Assembly (NCBI GenBank): GCA_023437305.1
Contig: JAEZGN010000023.1
Span: forward strand, 434,001-498,000
Source: Bacteroidota bacterium
Lineage (GTDB): Bacteria > Bacteroidota > Bacteroidia > Bacteroidales > Dysgonomonadaceae
Reading direction: 5' to 3'
Length of the DNA: 64,000 nucleotides
Numbering within the stretch: position 1 is the first letter of the stretch; each line of letters starts with the position of its first letter. The notes under the pieces were generated by a model. It was not told the DNA's origin and did no database searches. It saw nothing but the letters and a program-made list of their open reading frames with translations. Made by a program: the position numbers and the translations under genes. Below are positions 17,309 through 25,742 of the stretch, piece by piece.

Positions 17309-18091
17309 TTAACTATAAGCTCTTAGTCTCATTAGCATTTCGTCGAAATCTACTTCGTGAGCATTAAACTCGGGACCATCAACACATACAAATTTAGTTT
17401 TTCCTCCTACCGATACACGGCAAGCACCGCACATGCCCGTGCCGTCTACCATAATGGTATTTAATGAAGCCATTGTAGGAATATTGTATTTCTGAGTCAG
17501 TAAAGAAACGAATTTCATCATAATAGCAGGGCCTATGGTTACACATAAGTCTACTTTTTCACGATTAATTACCATCTCAACACCATTTGTAATCAATCCT
17601 TTGTGTCCGTACGAACCATCATCGGTCATAACTATTACTTCGTCCGAGTATTCGGATACTTGTTTTTCGAGGATCACAAGATCTTTGGTACGTGCAGCCA
17701 AGACAGAAATAACCTTATTTCCGGCTCTTTTCATCGCTTCTATAATTGGAAGCATCGGCGCAATACCTACCCCACCTCCGGCACAGATAACTGTTCCGTA
17801 GTTTTCTATATGGGTTGCTTGTCCTAGCGGGCCAACAATATCGGTTATATAATCGCCCACATTCAGTTCGCAAATCTTTTTTGAAGAGGCTCCTACAGCC
17901 TGAATAACAATAGTGATAGTTCCTTTGTTAAGGTCAGATGCTGCAATGGTTAAAGGTATACGCTCGCCTTTCTCGCCAACACGTACAATGACAAAGTGGC
18001 CGGCCTTACGGCTTTTAGCGATAAGAGGTGCTTCAACCTCAAACTTAACTACGTTTTCAGAGAAATACTCTTTGTCTACAATTTTGTTCAT
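17309..18091 (-). CDS. nfnA: NfnA-like FAD/NAD-binding [2Fe-2S] subunit
   Basis: A 260-residue ferredoxin-NADP reductase-fold protein. The FAD domain (residues 1-95) shows GHFVIVRVGEKGERIPLTI, and the NAD domain shows CAGGGVGIAPMLPI. The C-terminal cluster motif VDGTGMCGACR with a later FVCVDGPEF gives D216, C221, C224 and C236, as in NfnA and PyrK-like proteins with a [2Fe-2S] cluster. Its start codon overlaps the stop of the upstream transporter gene by one base, so translation is coupled. It would bind NAD(H) as the partner of NfnB. Confidence 0.88.
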   Translation of the reverse strand: MNKIVDKEYFSENVVKFEVEAPLIAKSRKAGHFVIVRVGEKGERIPLTIAASDLNKGTITIVIQAVGASSKKICELNVGDYITDIVGPLGQATHIENYGTVICAGGGVGIAPMLPIIEAMKRAGNKVISVLAARTKDLVILEKQVSEYSDEVIVMTDDGSYGHKGLITNGVEMVINREKVDLCVTIGPAIMMKFVSLLTQKYNIPTMASLNTIMVDGTGMCGACRVSVGGKTKFVCVDGPEFNAHEVDFDEMLMRLRAYS

Positions 18092-19014
18092 TAAAACATT
18101 AGTTTAATCCAGTATAAAGATAATACAGCTATTACAAACCAAAGAAGAATGCCTAGAAGAAAGGTGTTTACGCCTGTTTTTTTTACTTCTTCCAGATTAA
18201 TAGAGGCTCCGATAAAGAATAAAGAAATCATCATTCCTTTTTTTCCAAGCCAACTAAGGTGTTCGTTTGTTTCTGTCATTCCCGGGATATAGTTTCCTAT
18301 AATGATAGCAACAACAAAAAGAAATATAAACCAAGGGATTGTTATTTTCGAGGTTTTATTTTTATTGAAGAACGCAATACATAGCGCAAGCGGTATAATC
18401 CAGAGTGTACGCGTTAGTTTTACGGTGGTACCCACTTGCAGGGCCTGTTCTCCGTATGCCGAACATGCTCCTACTACCGAGCTGGTGTCGTGTATAGCTA
18501 TGGCAGCCCAATATCCGAAATGGGTCTGATCCATTTGAAGCAGGTGTCCGATAGCCGGGAAAATAAATAACCCTACAGCATTTAATACAAAAACAACAGC
18601 CAGTGAAAAGCTTATTTCGTTATTTTTTGCTCCCAAAACCGGAGCGACAGCAGCAATGGCACTCCCTCCGCAAATAGCTGTTCCGCTGGATATAAGTAAT
18701 GTTGTGTTTTTTCCTACTTTGAGTAATAATCCGAGTCCGATACCCGCCAAAACTGTTATCAGAACAGAGCCTACAGTGATCATAAATCCGGTTTTTCCTG
18801 TTTGGATAACCTCATGCATCGACATGGAAAAACCCATGCAAACAATAGATGCTTGCAGTAGATATTTTGTTAGCTTTCCTGTTTTAACTACTTCTTCTCC
18901 TTTATAAAAAAAAGCGAGTATTATACCCAAAAATAAAGCCAACGGTGCTGAGAAGAACGGAAAGAAACAGCAGATTGGTACGATATAATATAATTTGCTC
19001 AGAATCTTTTGCAC
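18091..19014 (-). CDS. YeiH/YadS family transporter (UPF0324, putative sulfate exporter)
   Basis: A 307-residue polytopic protein with about ten helices. Two inverted signature segments are visible: SSGTAICGGSAIAAVAPVLG and the IHDTSSVVGACSAYGEQAL block, followed by GASINLEEVKKTG. These identify the UPF0324/YeiH family, often called sulfate exporters and linked to sulfur-compound metabolism, though firm transport data are scarce. Its stop overlaps the nfnA start, so it belongs to the same operon. The upstream neighbour ybeY is 6 bases away. Confidence 0.88.
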   Translation of the reverse strand: MQKILSKLYYIVPICCFFPFFSAPLALFLGIILAFFYKGEEVVKTGKLTKYLLQASIVCMGFSMSMHEVIQTGKTGFMITVGSVLITVLAGIGLGLLLKVGKNTTLLISSGTAICGGSAIAAVAPVLGAKNNEISFSLAVVFVLNAVGLFIFPAIGHLLQMDQTHFGYWAAIAIHDTSSVVGACSAYGEQALQVGTTVKLTRTLWIIPLALCIAFFNKNKTSKITIPWFIFLFVVAIIIGNYIPGMTETNEHLSWLGKKGMMISLFFIGASINLEEVKKTGVNTFLLGILLWFVIAVLSLYWIKLMF

Positions 19015-19020
19015 GATTAT

Positions 19021-19440
19021 CTATGCCTCCAATATTTTTAATGCTTTGTTTTCGCATTCAGTCATATATTCTCTTTCTCCGGGACCCTTGTCGTTGATCC
19101 CACACAGATGTAGTATTCCGTGTATTATAATACGGTTAAGCTCTTCATCGTAATTCGTCCCGAAGGTTTCAGAGTTACTTTTTACTGTATCTACACTAAT
19201 AAAAATATCTCCCGATATTATATCATCCTCGCTGTAGTCGAATGTAATAATATCAGTATAATAGTCGTGCTGTAAATACTGGTTATTTACTTCAAGTATT
19301 TTTTTGTCTGAGCAAAAAATAAATGAAATATCTCCAAGCTGTTTACCATAAGACGTGGCAACCAGTTTTATCCAGTCTGTAGTTTTACGTTTCTTTATAG
19401 ACGGAAGTTTTACTTCCTCTGCTTGATAGAGTATAGACAT
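19021..19440 (-). CDS. ybeY: Endoribonuclease YbeY
   Basis: A 139-residue metalloprotein needed for 16S rRNA 3'-end maturation and 70S quality control. Seen are TDIITFDY (62-69), GDIFIS, and the zinc block HGILHLCGIND with H107 and H111. The usual third histidine (GYDH) is replaced by NDKGPGE, a form I believe is common in Bacteroidetes. It is first in the ybeY, transporter, nfnA, nfnB series. Confidence 0.93.
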   Translation of the reverse strand: MSILYQAEEVKLPSIKKRKTTDWIKLVATSYGKQLGDISFIFCSDKKILEVNNQYLQHDYYTDIITFDYSEDDIISGDIFISVDTVKSNSETFGTNYDEELNRIIIHGILHLCGINDKGPGEREYMTECENKALKILEA

Positions 19441-19689
19441 GGTAACTGTATGATAGTTTTATGTATAGCGATTTATTAAAAAATACTATTTAAAATAGAA
19501 TTTTAATAACTGCGCGATAAAGGTACAAAAATACAATGTACATTTACCGTATTCGATACTAAAATATATGAATTTGTTTTCGTTAAATGTTTTTTACTGT
19601 CTGTTTGCTGTGTAAATATATGATTCGATTGAAAATCGCGTTTTTATAAATAGGGTTCCATGTATGCATAACTTACTCAAAACTTTTAT

Positions 19690-20916
19690 ATGAAAAAATG
19701 TCTTTTGCTAGCCGTGTTGACTTTTACGGGTAGTTACCTTTTTGCACAAACTTTAATTCAAGGAACAGTCATCGATAAAGATAGCAACAAACCTATAGCG
19801 GATGTGATAGTACAGTATGGAGCCACTTCGCGAGACTATGTTAATACAGATACTAAAGGAAGATATACTATTCCTACTGTGAGTGAAGATGTTATTCATT
19901 TTCAATGTATTGGTTACAAAGTGAAATCTGTTGCTAAAAGTTCACTTTTGATAAACCCTGTTGTTCGGATGGAGTTGAATCCTGTATATCTTAACCCGAT
20001 TGTTATTAGCCCGGGAGATGCAGATGCTCTGTTGGATGAAGCAATGCAAAACACGAAGAAGAAACTTTTGCTCGATCTTCATCTGGGATATTTATTGCAC
20101 TTTCAGCAGACAAAAAAGTCGGATACATTGCAGAACGAAATATATATGAAGTATGCAACAACACTGAAAGAGAAGGATTTGAAGAAAAACATGAAAAGAG
20201 AGAGAGTTCCTTATGTGCTCAATATTATTGATATAAGGCGTGTGCAACAAACAGTGACTCCTACTTCTGAATTGTACGGTGCAGAATATCATGCTTCACA
20301 TCTATTTACTTTTGGCAAAAGCGAGAATAACGAAACTACACGATCTTTCACATCAGATAGTTCATATATAGTCTTGCAAATAGAGCCTCTCGAAGGTAAA
20401 GATGGCTGGGCAAGAGGTGAGATATTCATTAATAAGGATGATATGACTATTGCTTCTATGGAGATAGAGTCTATCGACTCTGTTTTGGCTAGTCAGCCGT
20501 ATAAACGGTATATGGGAAACCGAGTTAAAATAAAGAGAAAGGTTGGTCGTTTCTCTTTCAAGAAAGTAGGAGATAAGTATTATATGTCTGATTGCTATAC
20601 CTACTATCGTTTTCAGGCAATTGACGAGTTTGGCAAAGAGGATGAGATCACTTACTTTTGTGATGTTGATTTTAAAGGCATTATAGAGAAAAAGCAGATG
20701 CGAAATCGGCGTTTGTCAGGCTTCTGTCAAGAGCTGTTTTATTTCCCCGATTCTACCACCCGTGAATTCTGGAACGAAGACTTTGCTCAGGATTTAGAGA
20801 CATATTATCAGGGATCCGGTATAGCTCCAAATAAGAAGACTCCGATTGGGAAGAAGATACTTAACGTGGCTAAGTTTCTTATTCCTGCAGTAGCAATAGC
20901 TATTTTAGTAAAATGA
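19690..20916 (+). CDS. Secreted protein with N-terminal carboxypeptidase-regulatory-like domain
   Basis: A 408-residue protein with a signal peptide (1-20, ending FAQ) and a CarboxypepD_reg-like beta-sandwich (about residues 22-105: IQGTVIDKDSNKPIADVIV, then TDTKGRYTI and IGYK). A domain of about 270 residues follows that resembles the DUF5686-type periplasmic/outer-membrane region of Bacteroidetes. The C-terminus ends in a hydrophobic stretch (about 392-407, FLIPAVAIAILV) that may be a membrane anchor. No TonB-dependent barrel follows, so it is not a SusC protein. Function unknown. Confidence 0.8.
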   Translation: MKKCLLLAVLTFTGSYLFAQTLIQGTVIDKDSNKPIADVIVQYGATSRDYVNTDTKGRYTIPTVSEDVIHFQCIGYKVKSVAKSSLLINPVVRMELNPVYLNPIVISPGDADALLDEAMQNTKKKLLLDLHLGYLLHFQQTKKSDTLQNEIYMKYATTLKEKDLKKNMKRERVPYVLNIIDIRRVQQTVTPTSELYGAEYHASHLFTFGKSENNETTRSFTSDSSYIVLQIEPLEGKDGWARGEIFINKDDMTIASMEIESIDSVLASQPYKRYMGNRVKIKRKVGRFSFKKVGDKYYMSDCYTYYRFQAIDEFGKEDEITYFCDVDFKGIIEKKQMRNRRLSGFCQELFYFPDSTTREFWNEDFAQDLETYYQGSGIAPNKKTPIGKKILNVAKFLIPAVAIAILVK

Positions 20917-21031
20917 TATAAGAATAGCCTGATGATGAAGAATGGTTGAAATTTTATAAATTATCAAAAATAGGTGATCAAATCAAGTTCTATTTTGTTA
21001 CATAAATAGTTAATACACAAAAATAGATAAT

Positions 21032-21190
21032 ATGGAAAATCGTGAATGTGATTTATTAAATGAAAAGCAAATACAGGAGTTAAAAGCTCTGAAACGTAAA
21101 AATAGGAGGAGAAATGCATTCTGGCTCTTAATGGGATTGCAGGTTGGTTCGCTTGTAGTGTCTTATTATTTAGGACGTTCGCATAAATAA
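21032..21190 (+). CDS. 52-residue small membrane protein
   Basis: A short ORF starting ATGGAAAATCGTGAATG. The N-terminal half is charged (ENRECDLLNEKQIQELKALK, then a KRKNRRRN cluster). One membrane helix follows (about residues 31-48: FWLLMGLQVGSLVVSYYLG), then GRSHK. The basic cluster before the helix predicts a cytoplasmic N-terminus. The amino-acid make-up (charged amphipathic helix, clean membrane segment) argues for a real gene. It lies 115 bases after the CPD-domain gene. Unknown function. Confidence 0.55.
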   Translation: MENRECDLLNEKQIQELKALKRKNRRRNAFWLLMGLQVGSLVVSYYLGRSHK

Positions 21191-21250
21191 TAGATTGATT
21201 ATCGAACTAGAGTCGATATGCACCTTTTACGAAAACGAAGGTTTATCGAA

Positions 21251-21715
21251 TTAGTTTGTCGCTTCTCTTTTCTCTCTTTTTATTGCTTTCTTTATCATTA
21301 TCATGCGTTCCAGCTCTTGCAATAAAGAACCGTCCTTTACTCTTATTAGCATCCATCTACCGTCATGTAGCTGAGGTGTTTGATCGAATATAGTTGTAAA
21401 GTGGCTGCTGAAAGAGTTTCTATGTGCATTAAAAGTAATCACTTCTTTCTTACCATATATGAGGATTACCGAGAATGCGCCTTTTTCGGGAAGTATAGAT
21501 ACTAGTGTTTTGCCATTCTTGCGGTAGCGAATGATTACTCCATAATTTTTTCCTCCAAAAGAAATCTCTTGTTCGAAGTTATAGTTTTCATTCAGAAAGT
21601 CAAGTAACGAATCAATGGCTAGCACTGCTTCTTTCTGTGCGATAAACTCTCGTATCTCATCCATATTGGGCAATGGATCTTCCCTATAAATCCTTTCAGG
21701 TAATTGTGTATTCAT
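21251..21715 (-). CDS. DUF3788 family protein
   Basis: A 154-residue cytoplasmic protein matching the DUF3788 pattern: an N-terminal region of short helices, then the YRKNGKTLVSILPEKGAFSVILIYGKKE core and the RWMLIRVKDGSLLQELERMI block near the C-terminus. The fold resembles YjbR/DUF1801-type small domains. No function is known. It lies 32 bases after the MFS gene and is probably co-transcribed with it. Confidence 0.75.
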   Translation of the reverse strand: MNTQLPERIYREDPLPNMDEIREFIAQKEAVLAIDSLLDFLNENYNFEQEISFGGKNYGVIIRYRKNGKTLVSILPEKGAFSVILIYGKKEVITFNAHRNSFSSHFTTIFDQTPQLHDGRWMLIRVKDGSLLQELERMIMIKKAIKREKREATN

Positions 21716-21747
21716 AAAGGTCTTATTTCTAATAGTTGTAAAGATAA

Positions 21748-22950
21748 CTATTTTTCGTTAAATTTTGGCTTCCTACTTATAATTAAATGTACAACAAGGC
21801 ATAAGCTAACAAAAAAAGCTCCGGTAAATACAACGCCATTCCATCCATAAGCACCCCAAGCCTTACCCCCTACGAATGTGCCGATAGAGCCTCCTATAAA
21901 ATAAGAGACCATGTACACTGTATTCAAGCGATTGGACGCTTCGGGGTGAGACGATAATACAATTGTTTGATTGGTGACATGCATTGCTTGCAGCCCCATA
22001 TCTAAAAGAATAATACCCACAATGATTCCTATATAAGTACTGTCGCCCATACCAAACACTCCCCACGAAACGATCATGAGGAAGGTAGCTATGGTTATCA
22101 GCTTGTTTTTGTTTACTTTGCCCGATGCTTGTCCTACAAGAGTAGCCGCCAGCGCGCCTGCTATACCGAACAAGCCCAAAGATCCGGCGACATCGCTTCC
22201 CTGAAAGTAGGGTGCTTCCTGAAGCCTGAAAGTGAGGGTAGTCCAAAATGCAGAGAAAGAGGCAAAACCCAAGGCTCCCCTTAATGAAGCTAATTGCAGG
22301 CTCGGAATGCTTCTTGCATACCGCACGATAGAGCCCATTAGTTGTCCGTAAGTACCCTTAAAGGTTGGTTGCATATTTGGTAACATCCAAGCAATGAGCA
22401 CGGCAAGTATGATCATGAGTCCTGCGGCAATAAAGAATACATTTCTCCAGCCCAAATATTCGCCTACAACACCACTGAAAACACGTGACCCTAAAATACC
22501 TATCAGCAATCCACTCATAACGATACCTACATTTCGTCCCTTCTCTTCCGGTCGGGATAGTTGAGCTGCTATGGGTACAAATATCTGAGGAACAACAGAT
22601 GTAAGCCCGATACAAAAGCTTGCTGCGAGCATGACTATTAAGGACTTACTTAAAGCGAAAACAACTAATGAAAGGATTATGAAAAAGAAATCGATAAGGA
22701 TAATCTTTTTTCGCCTAAACATGTCACCGAGTGGTATTATAAGTAATAATCCGGCAGCATATCCCATCTGCGTAAACATTGCGACCTTACTTGTTGCAGC
22801 TTCAGACTCACCCAGTTCTTTGGCTATAACGCCCAGTAGGGGCTGATTGTAGTAATTGTTGGCTACTACAAGACCTGCACCTATCGCCATCAGCCAAAGG
22901 ATGCTTTTTGATAAAAACAATTCGTTTTCTTTTTCTGGCATTGTTTTCAA
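21748..22950 (-). CDS. MFS transporter (drug/sugar exporter type)
   Basis: A 400-residue major facilitator with twelve predicted helices. The loop 2-3 motif appears as IPLGDMFRRKKII (about residues 77-89), and GLLIGILGSRVFSGVVGEYLGWRNVF is the motif C-like stretch typical of exporters. The family resembles YnfM/AraJ-type drug or arabinose-polymer exporters. Substrate cannot be told. The first gene of a pair with DUF3788. Confidence 0.9.
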   Translation of the reverse strand: MKTMPEKENELFLSKSILWLMAIGAGLVVANNYYNQPLLGVIAKELGESEAATSKVAMFTQMGYAAGLLLIIPLGDMFRRKKIILIDFFFIILSLVVFALSKSLIVMLAASFCIGLTSVVPQIFVPIAAQLSRPEEKGRNVGIVMSGLLIGILGSRVFSGVVGEYLGWRNVFFIAAGLMIILAVLIAWMLPNMQPTFKGTYGQLMGSIVRYARSIPSLQLASLRGALGFASFSAFWTTLTFRLQEAPYFQGSDVAGSLGLFGIAGALAATLVGQASGKVNKNKLITIATFLMIVSWGVFGMGDSTYIGIIVGIILLDMGLQAMHVTNQTIVLSSHPEASNRLNTVYMVSYFIGGSIGTFVGGKAWGAYGWNGVVFTGAFFVSLCLVVHLIISRKPKFNEK

Positions 22951-23538
22951 ATTTACTTTTATTCAGCTTAAAGCCTTTTATCGTTTTTTACGCCTTAGAC
23001 GCAGGCTTTATGGTGATTTATTTAAAATGTTGTGAAATGCTTAAGTTGCATCTAAAGAGATTCTTATTATCAAAAAGGTGACAAAAGTGACACTTTGTTT
23101 ACCGTTTTCGATTGTTACCTTTTTCTGCTGTCTTTAGTTTATTAAATACAAAAAGAACATCTCTTCATCTTTATTGTCATCCTGAGGTAACGAAGGATCT
23201 CGTTGCTATAAATAGCCGGAATACGTTGTTATCTCAGCATGACAAATAATATACGATATTCATTGTAACTGTCTACTTATAGATAATTTTATACTTATAA
23301 GATACTCTTTTTATGGGATCGGTTTCGTCGGTTTTTGAAGAACCGGCAGAACTAAAAAACATTTCTCAATGAAGTGAAATTTTCTATAGAAGAGAGATAC
23401 CTTCTTATCTTGGCATTACAAACTAAATTCTGGCTACAAGGCTGTTCTTATTATCCCTACTAAGAATCCTTGTATTATATAACTATCCAAATTATATGTA
23501 CGAATGGATAATATGAAGCCTGCAAATGTATACCTACA
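22951..23538. other. 588-base gene-free region between aguB and the MFS gene
   Basis: Both flanking genes are on the minus strand. It holds a palindromic repeat element at 23174-23245 (given separately) and a weak 5-bp hairpin near 23329-23345 (CGGTT / AACCG). The rest is AT-rich with no coding-like ORF and no RNA gene that I recognise. The MFS promoter must lie in its left part, but I cannot place it. Confidence 0.6.
23174..23245. repeat. Palindromic intergenic repeat element, copy 1
   Basis: Arms TTGTCATCCTGAG (23174-23186) and CTCAGCATGACAA (23233-23245) pair at 12 of 13 positions. The sequences just inside (GTAACGAAG and the complement of its partner, ATAACAACG) also pair partly. The element resembles the GTCATTCTGAG...AACGAAG palindromes found between genes in many Bacteroidetes, and shares its core with the copy at 49678-49746. 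Confidence 0.65.
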
Positions 23539-24414
23539 TTAATCGATGAAGCGTTTTGTGATATCACCGAATGCATCTATGCGTCTGTCTCGGAAAAATG
23601 GCCACCAACGTCGTACCTGTTCAGAACGTTTCATATCTATTTCTACTATCTGTACTTCTTCATTGTTGTTGGATGCCTGCCAGAGAATTTCGCCTTGAGG
23701 GCCTGCAACGAAGCTGTTTCCCCAGAAAGTGATTCCATTCGTTTGTCCCGATGGGTCGGGTTCATATCCTGTACGGTTTACAGATACAACATGCAGTCCG
23801 TTAGCAACTGCGTGTCCTCGCTGAGAGATCACCCATGCTCCGAGCTGGCGGCTTTTCTCGTCTTCTGTATCGGTAGATTCCCAGCCTATAGCTGTAGGGT
23901 AAATAAGAATATCAGCCCCAGCCATTGCCATCAGGCGTGCAGCTTCGGGGTACCACTGATCCCAACAAACCAAAACTCCAAGTTTACCCAATGATGTTTC
24001 GATCGGCTTAAAGCCTAGATCTCCGGGAGTGAAATAAAATTTTTCGTAATAAGCCGGATCGTCAGGAATATGCATCTTGCGGTATTTACCTGCAATAGTT
24101 CCGTCTTTTTCTATTACCACAGCAGTATTGTGATACAGTCCGGGAGCACGACGTTCGAATAGGGAAAGTACAATGACAACCTCTAACTCTTTAGCCAAAG
24201 CTCCGAAGTCGTCGGTAGACGGTCCGGGTATTGTCTCGGCTAGATCAAAAATATTTGTATCCTCTACTTGACAGAAATAAAGCGAATTGTGCAGTTCTTG
24301 CAAAACAATGAGTTGTGCACCTTCGTTTGCTGCCTTACGGATTTTATTTTTTAGTCCTGCTATATTTTTTTGCATATCAGGAGTATTTGCCTGTTGTATG
24401 ATTCCTATTTTCAT
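23539..24414 (-). CDS. aguB: N-carbamoylputrescine amidohydrolase
   Basis: A 291-residue carbon-nitrogen hydrolase that converts N-carbamoylputrescine to putrescine, CO2 and ammonia. The catalytic triad is visible as E40 (VLQE), K113 (YRKMHIP) and C150 (VCWDQWYPEAAR). The substrate-specific blocks YYEKFYFTPGD and NGITFWGNSF match AguB. It is last in the aguA, small ORF, aguB series, giving the complete agmatine-to-putrescine route. Confidence 0.95.
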   Translation of the reverse strand: MKIGIIQQANTPDMQKNIAGLKNKIRKAANEGAQLIVLQELHNSLYFCQVEDTNIFDLAETIPGPSTDDFGALAKELEVVIVLSLFERRAPGLYHNTAVVIEKDGTIAGKYRKMHIPDDPAYYEKFYFTPGDLGFKPIETSLGKLGVLVCWDQWYPEAARLMAMAGADILIYPTAIGWESTDTEDEKSRQLGAWVISQRGHAVANGLHVVSVNRTGYEPDPSGQTNGITFWGNSFVAGPQGEILWQASNNNEEVQIVEIDMKRSEQVRRWWPFFRDRRIDAFGDITKRFID

Positions 24415-24420
24415 AATCCT

Positions 24421-24666
24421 CTAATCTGGTAATTTAATTGTATTGGGAGACATCTGTATATGTTTCTCAAACTCATCGATCCTTAACTGAATGTCATCCA
24501 GAAACTCTTGTGTGCATCCGCCTTTTTTAGCATCCAGATAATATTGTTTAAGTAAAGGTAAAAATAATATGTCGTTTCCCGAAAATACCATCGCCGGAAC
24601 ATCATTTTTTATACACCTTAATAATAATGCTTTTTGATCTTTCATAAACGTTTGGGTATTATACAA
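24421..24666 (-). CDS. Small conserved-looking protein between aguA and aguB
   Basis: An 81-residue protein, or 74 if it starts at the second ATG (24645), which avoids the 8-base overlap with aguA. The sequence begins MKDQKALLLRC after that Met, has a hydrophobic middle (PAMVFSGNDILFLPLLKQYY) and a helical, charged end. No transmembrane helix is clear and I do not recognise the family. The tight spacing (6 bases to aguB) puts it in the operon for putrescine synthesis. A structural or regulatory role there is only a guess. Confidence 0.7.
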   Translation of the reverse strand: MYNTQTFMKDQKALLLRCIKNDVPAMVFSGNDILFLPLLKQYYLDAKKGGCTQEFLDDIQLRIDEFEKHIQMSPNTIKLPD

Positions 24667-25693
24667 AATTATCGGGATATTGCATCGTTATACAGTGCAA
24701 CGAACCATGTTGACGTATCAGGGAAGAACAATCTATTCCTATTATTTCTCTTGTAGGAAAAGCTATTTCTAATTTCTCTTTGGCCTCTGTATCTCTTTCC
24801 GGATCGTTGTAAAATGGAAGTAGTACAACATCGTTCATTATAAGGAAATTGGCATAGGTAGCCGGAAGCCTTTCATTGTCTTCGTCGTATGCGGCTTTTG
24901 CCATAGGCAGCGAGATTAACTTATATGGATTGCCTTGATAATCTGTGAAGGTTTTTAATTGTTCCTCCATCTTGGACAGAGCCTCATAGTGTTCGTCTTT
25001 TTTATCTTCACATTTTACATATACAATTGTATGCTCGTCACAATAACGAGCCAGTGTGTCTATATGGCTGTCAGTATCATCTCCACTTAGGTAACCATGA
25101 TCTAACCATAATATCTTATTTAGTCCAAAAGCTTCTTTTAGATACTTTTCTATTTCATCTTTCGACATGAAAGAATTTCTGTTCGCAGAAAGCAAGCATT
25201 CGGATGTAGTTAAAAGTGTTCCTTTTCCGTCCGATTCCAATGCACCTCCCTCGAGGGCAAAATCTTTCTTGTTGATTAGCTCTACATCACTTTTAAATAT
25301 ACCGTTTTTGAACAAGCCTCTGCTTATTTGATTGTCGTAGTTCGATGCAAACTTTAATCCCCACCCATTGAACGTAAAATCATACACCTGCTTCTTTCCT
25401 TTGTTGATAACAGATATACCACTGTGATCGCGAGCCCACGTGTCATTGGTTGGCAATTCAACTAATATGAGGTTTCTGAATAAGCCTTTATACTCTTTCA
25501 ACTCATATTTTACTGTCTCTGCATTGTGACATACAACAATTAGTTTTTGCCTTTTCATTATTTCTACTGCTATATTTATATAGCATGAAGTAACTTCTTC
25601 GAGCATATAATCCCAATCTGTATCAGGATGAGGCCATGTTAATTGTATTGCACTTTGCGGATACCATTCGGGTGGAAAAAATATATGATTCAT
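24659..25693 (-). CDS. aguA: Agmatine deiminase
   Basis: A 344-residue peptidylarginine-deiminase-family enzyme that converts agmatine to N-carbamoylputrescine and ammonia. Seen are TWPHPDTDWDYML (N-terminus), NDTWARDHSGIS (active-site Asp and His region), EGGALESDGKGTLLTT, DTDSHIDTLARYC and the nucleophilic cysteine in GSLHCITMQYP (C334). The frame extends to 25729, but MNHIFFPPEWYPQS is the natural N-terminus, and a -7 promoter element at 25727-25734 overlaps the longer start. Confidence 0.95.
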   Translation of the reverse strand: MNHIFFPPEWYPQSAIQLTWPHPDTDWDYMLEEVTSCYINIAVEIMKRQKLIVVCHNAETVKYELKEYKGLFRNLILVELPTNDTWARDHSGISVINKGKKQVYDFTFNGWGLKFASNYDNQISRGLFKNGIFKSDVELINKKDFALEGGALESDGKGTLLTTSECLLSANRNSFMSKDEIEKYLKEAFGLNKILWLDHGYLSGDDTDSHIDTLARYCDEHTIVYVKCEDKKDEHYEALSKMEEQLKTFTDYQGNPYKLISLPMAKAAYDEDNERLPATYANFLIMNDVVLLPFYNDPERDTEAKEKLEIAFPTREIIGIDCSSLIRQHGSLHCITMQYPDNFV

Positions 25694-25726
25694 TATCAAC
25701 TGTCTTTTTATTGTTTGTTTGCTGAA

Positions 25727-25734
25727 CAAAAGTA
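25727..25734 (-). promoter_or_regulatory. Candidate -7 element of the agu operon
   Basis: The minus strand reads TACTTTTG (TAnnTTTG) 33 bases before the chosen aguA start. It supports 25693 rather than 25729 as the start, and suggests the agu genes have their own promoter after pgeF. Confidence 0.4.
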
Positions 25735-25742
25735 CAAAATTA

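Noticed and set aside
19021..19440. Loss of the third histidine of the YbeY zinc site
   Set aside because: The substitution (NDKGPGE) looks lineage-typical for Bacteroidetes rather than a defect; the rest of the protein is intact.
23329..23345. Hairpin CGGTT / AACCG as terminator of aguB
   Set aside because: Five-bp stem, no T-run on the minus strand and about 190 bases past the stop.
22951..23538. Possible tRNA, small RNA or phage remnant in the largest gene gap
   Set aside because: No cloverleaf, no TTCRANNC arm and no coding-like frame was found; only the palindromic element is supportable.
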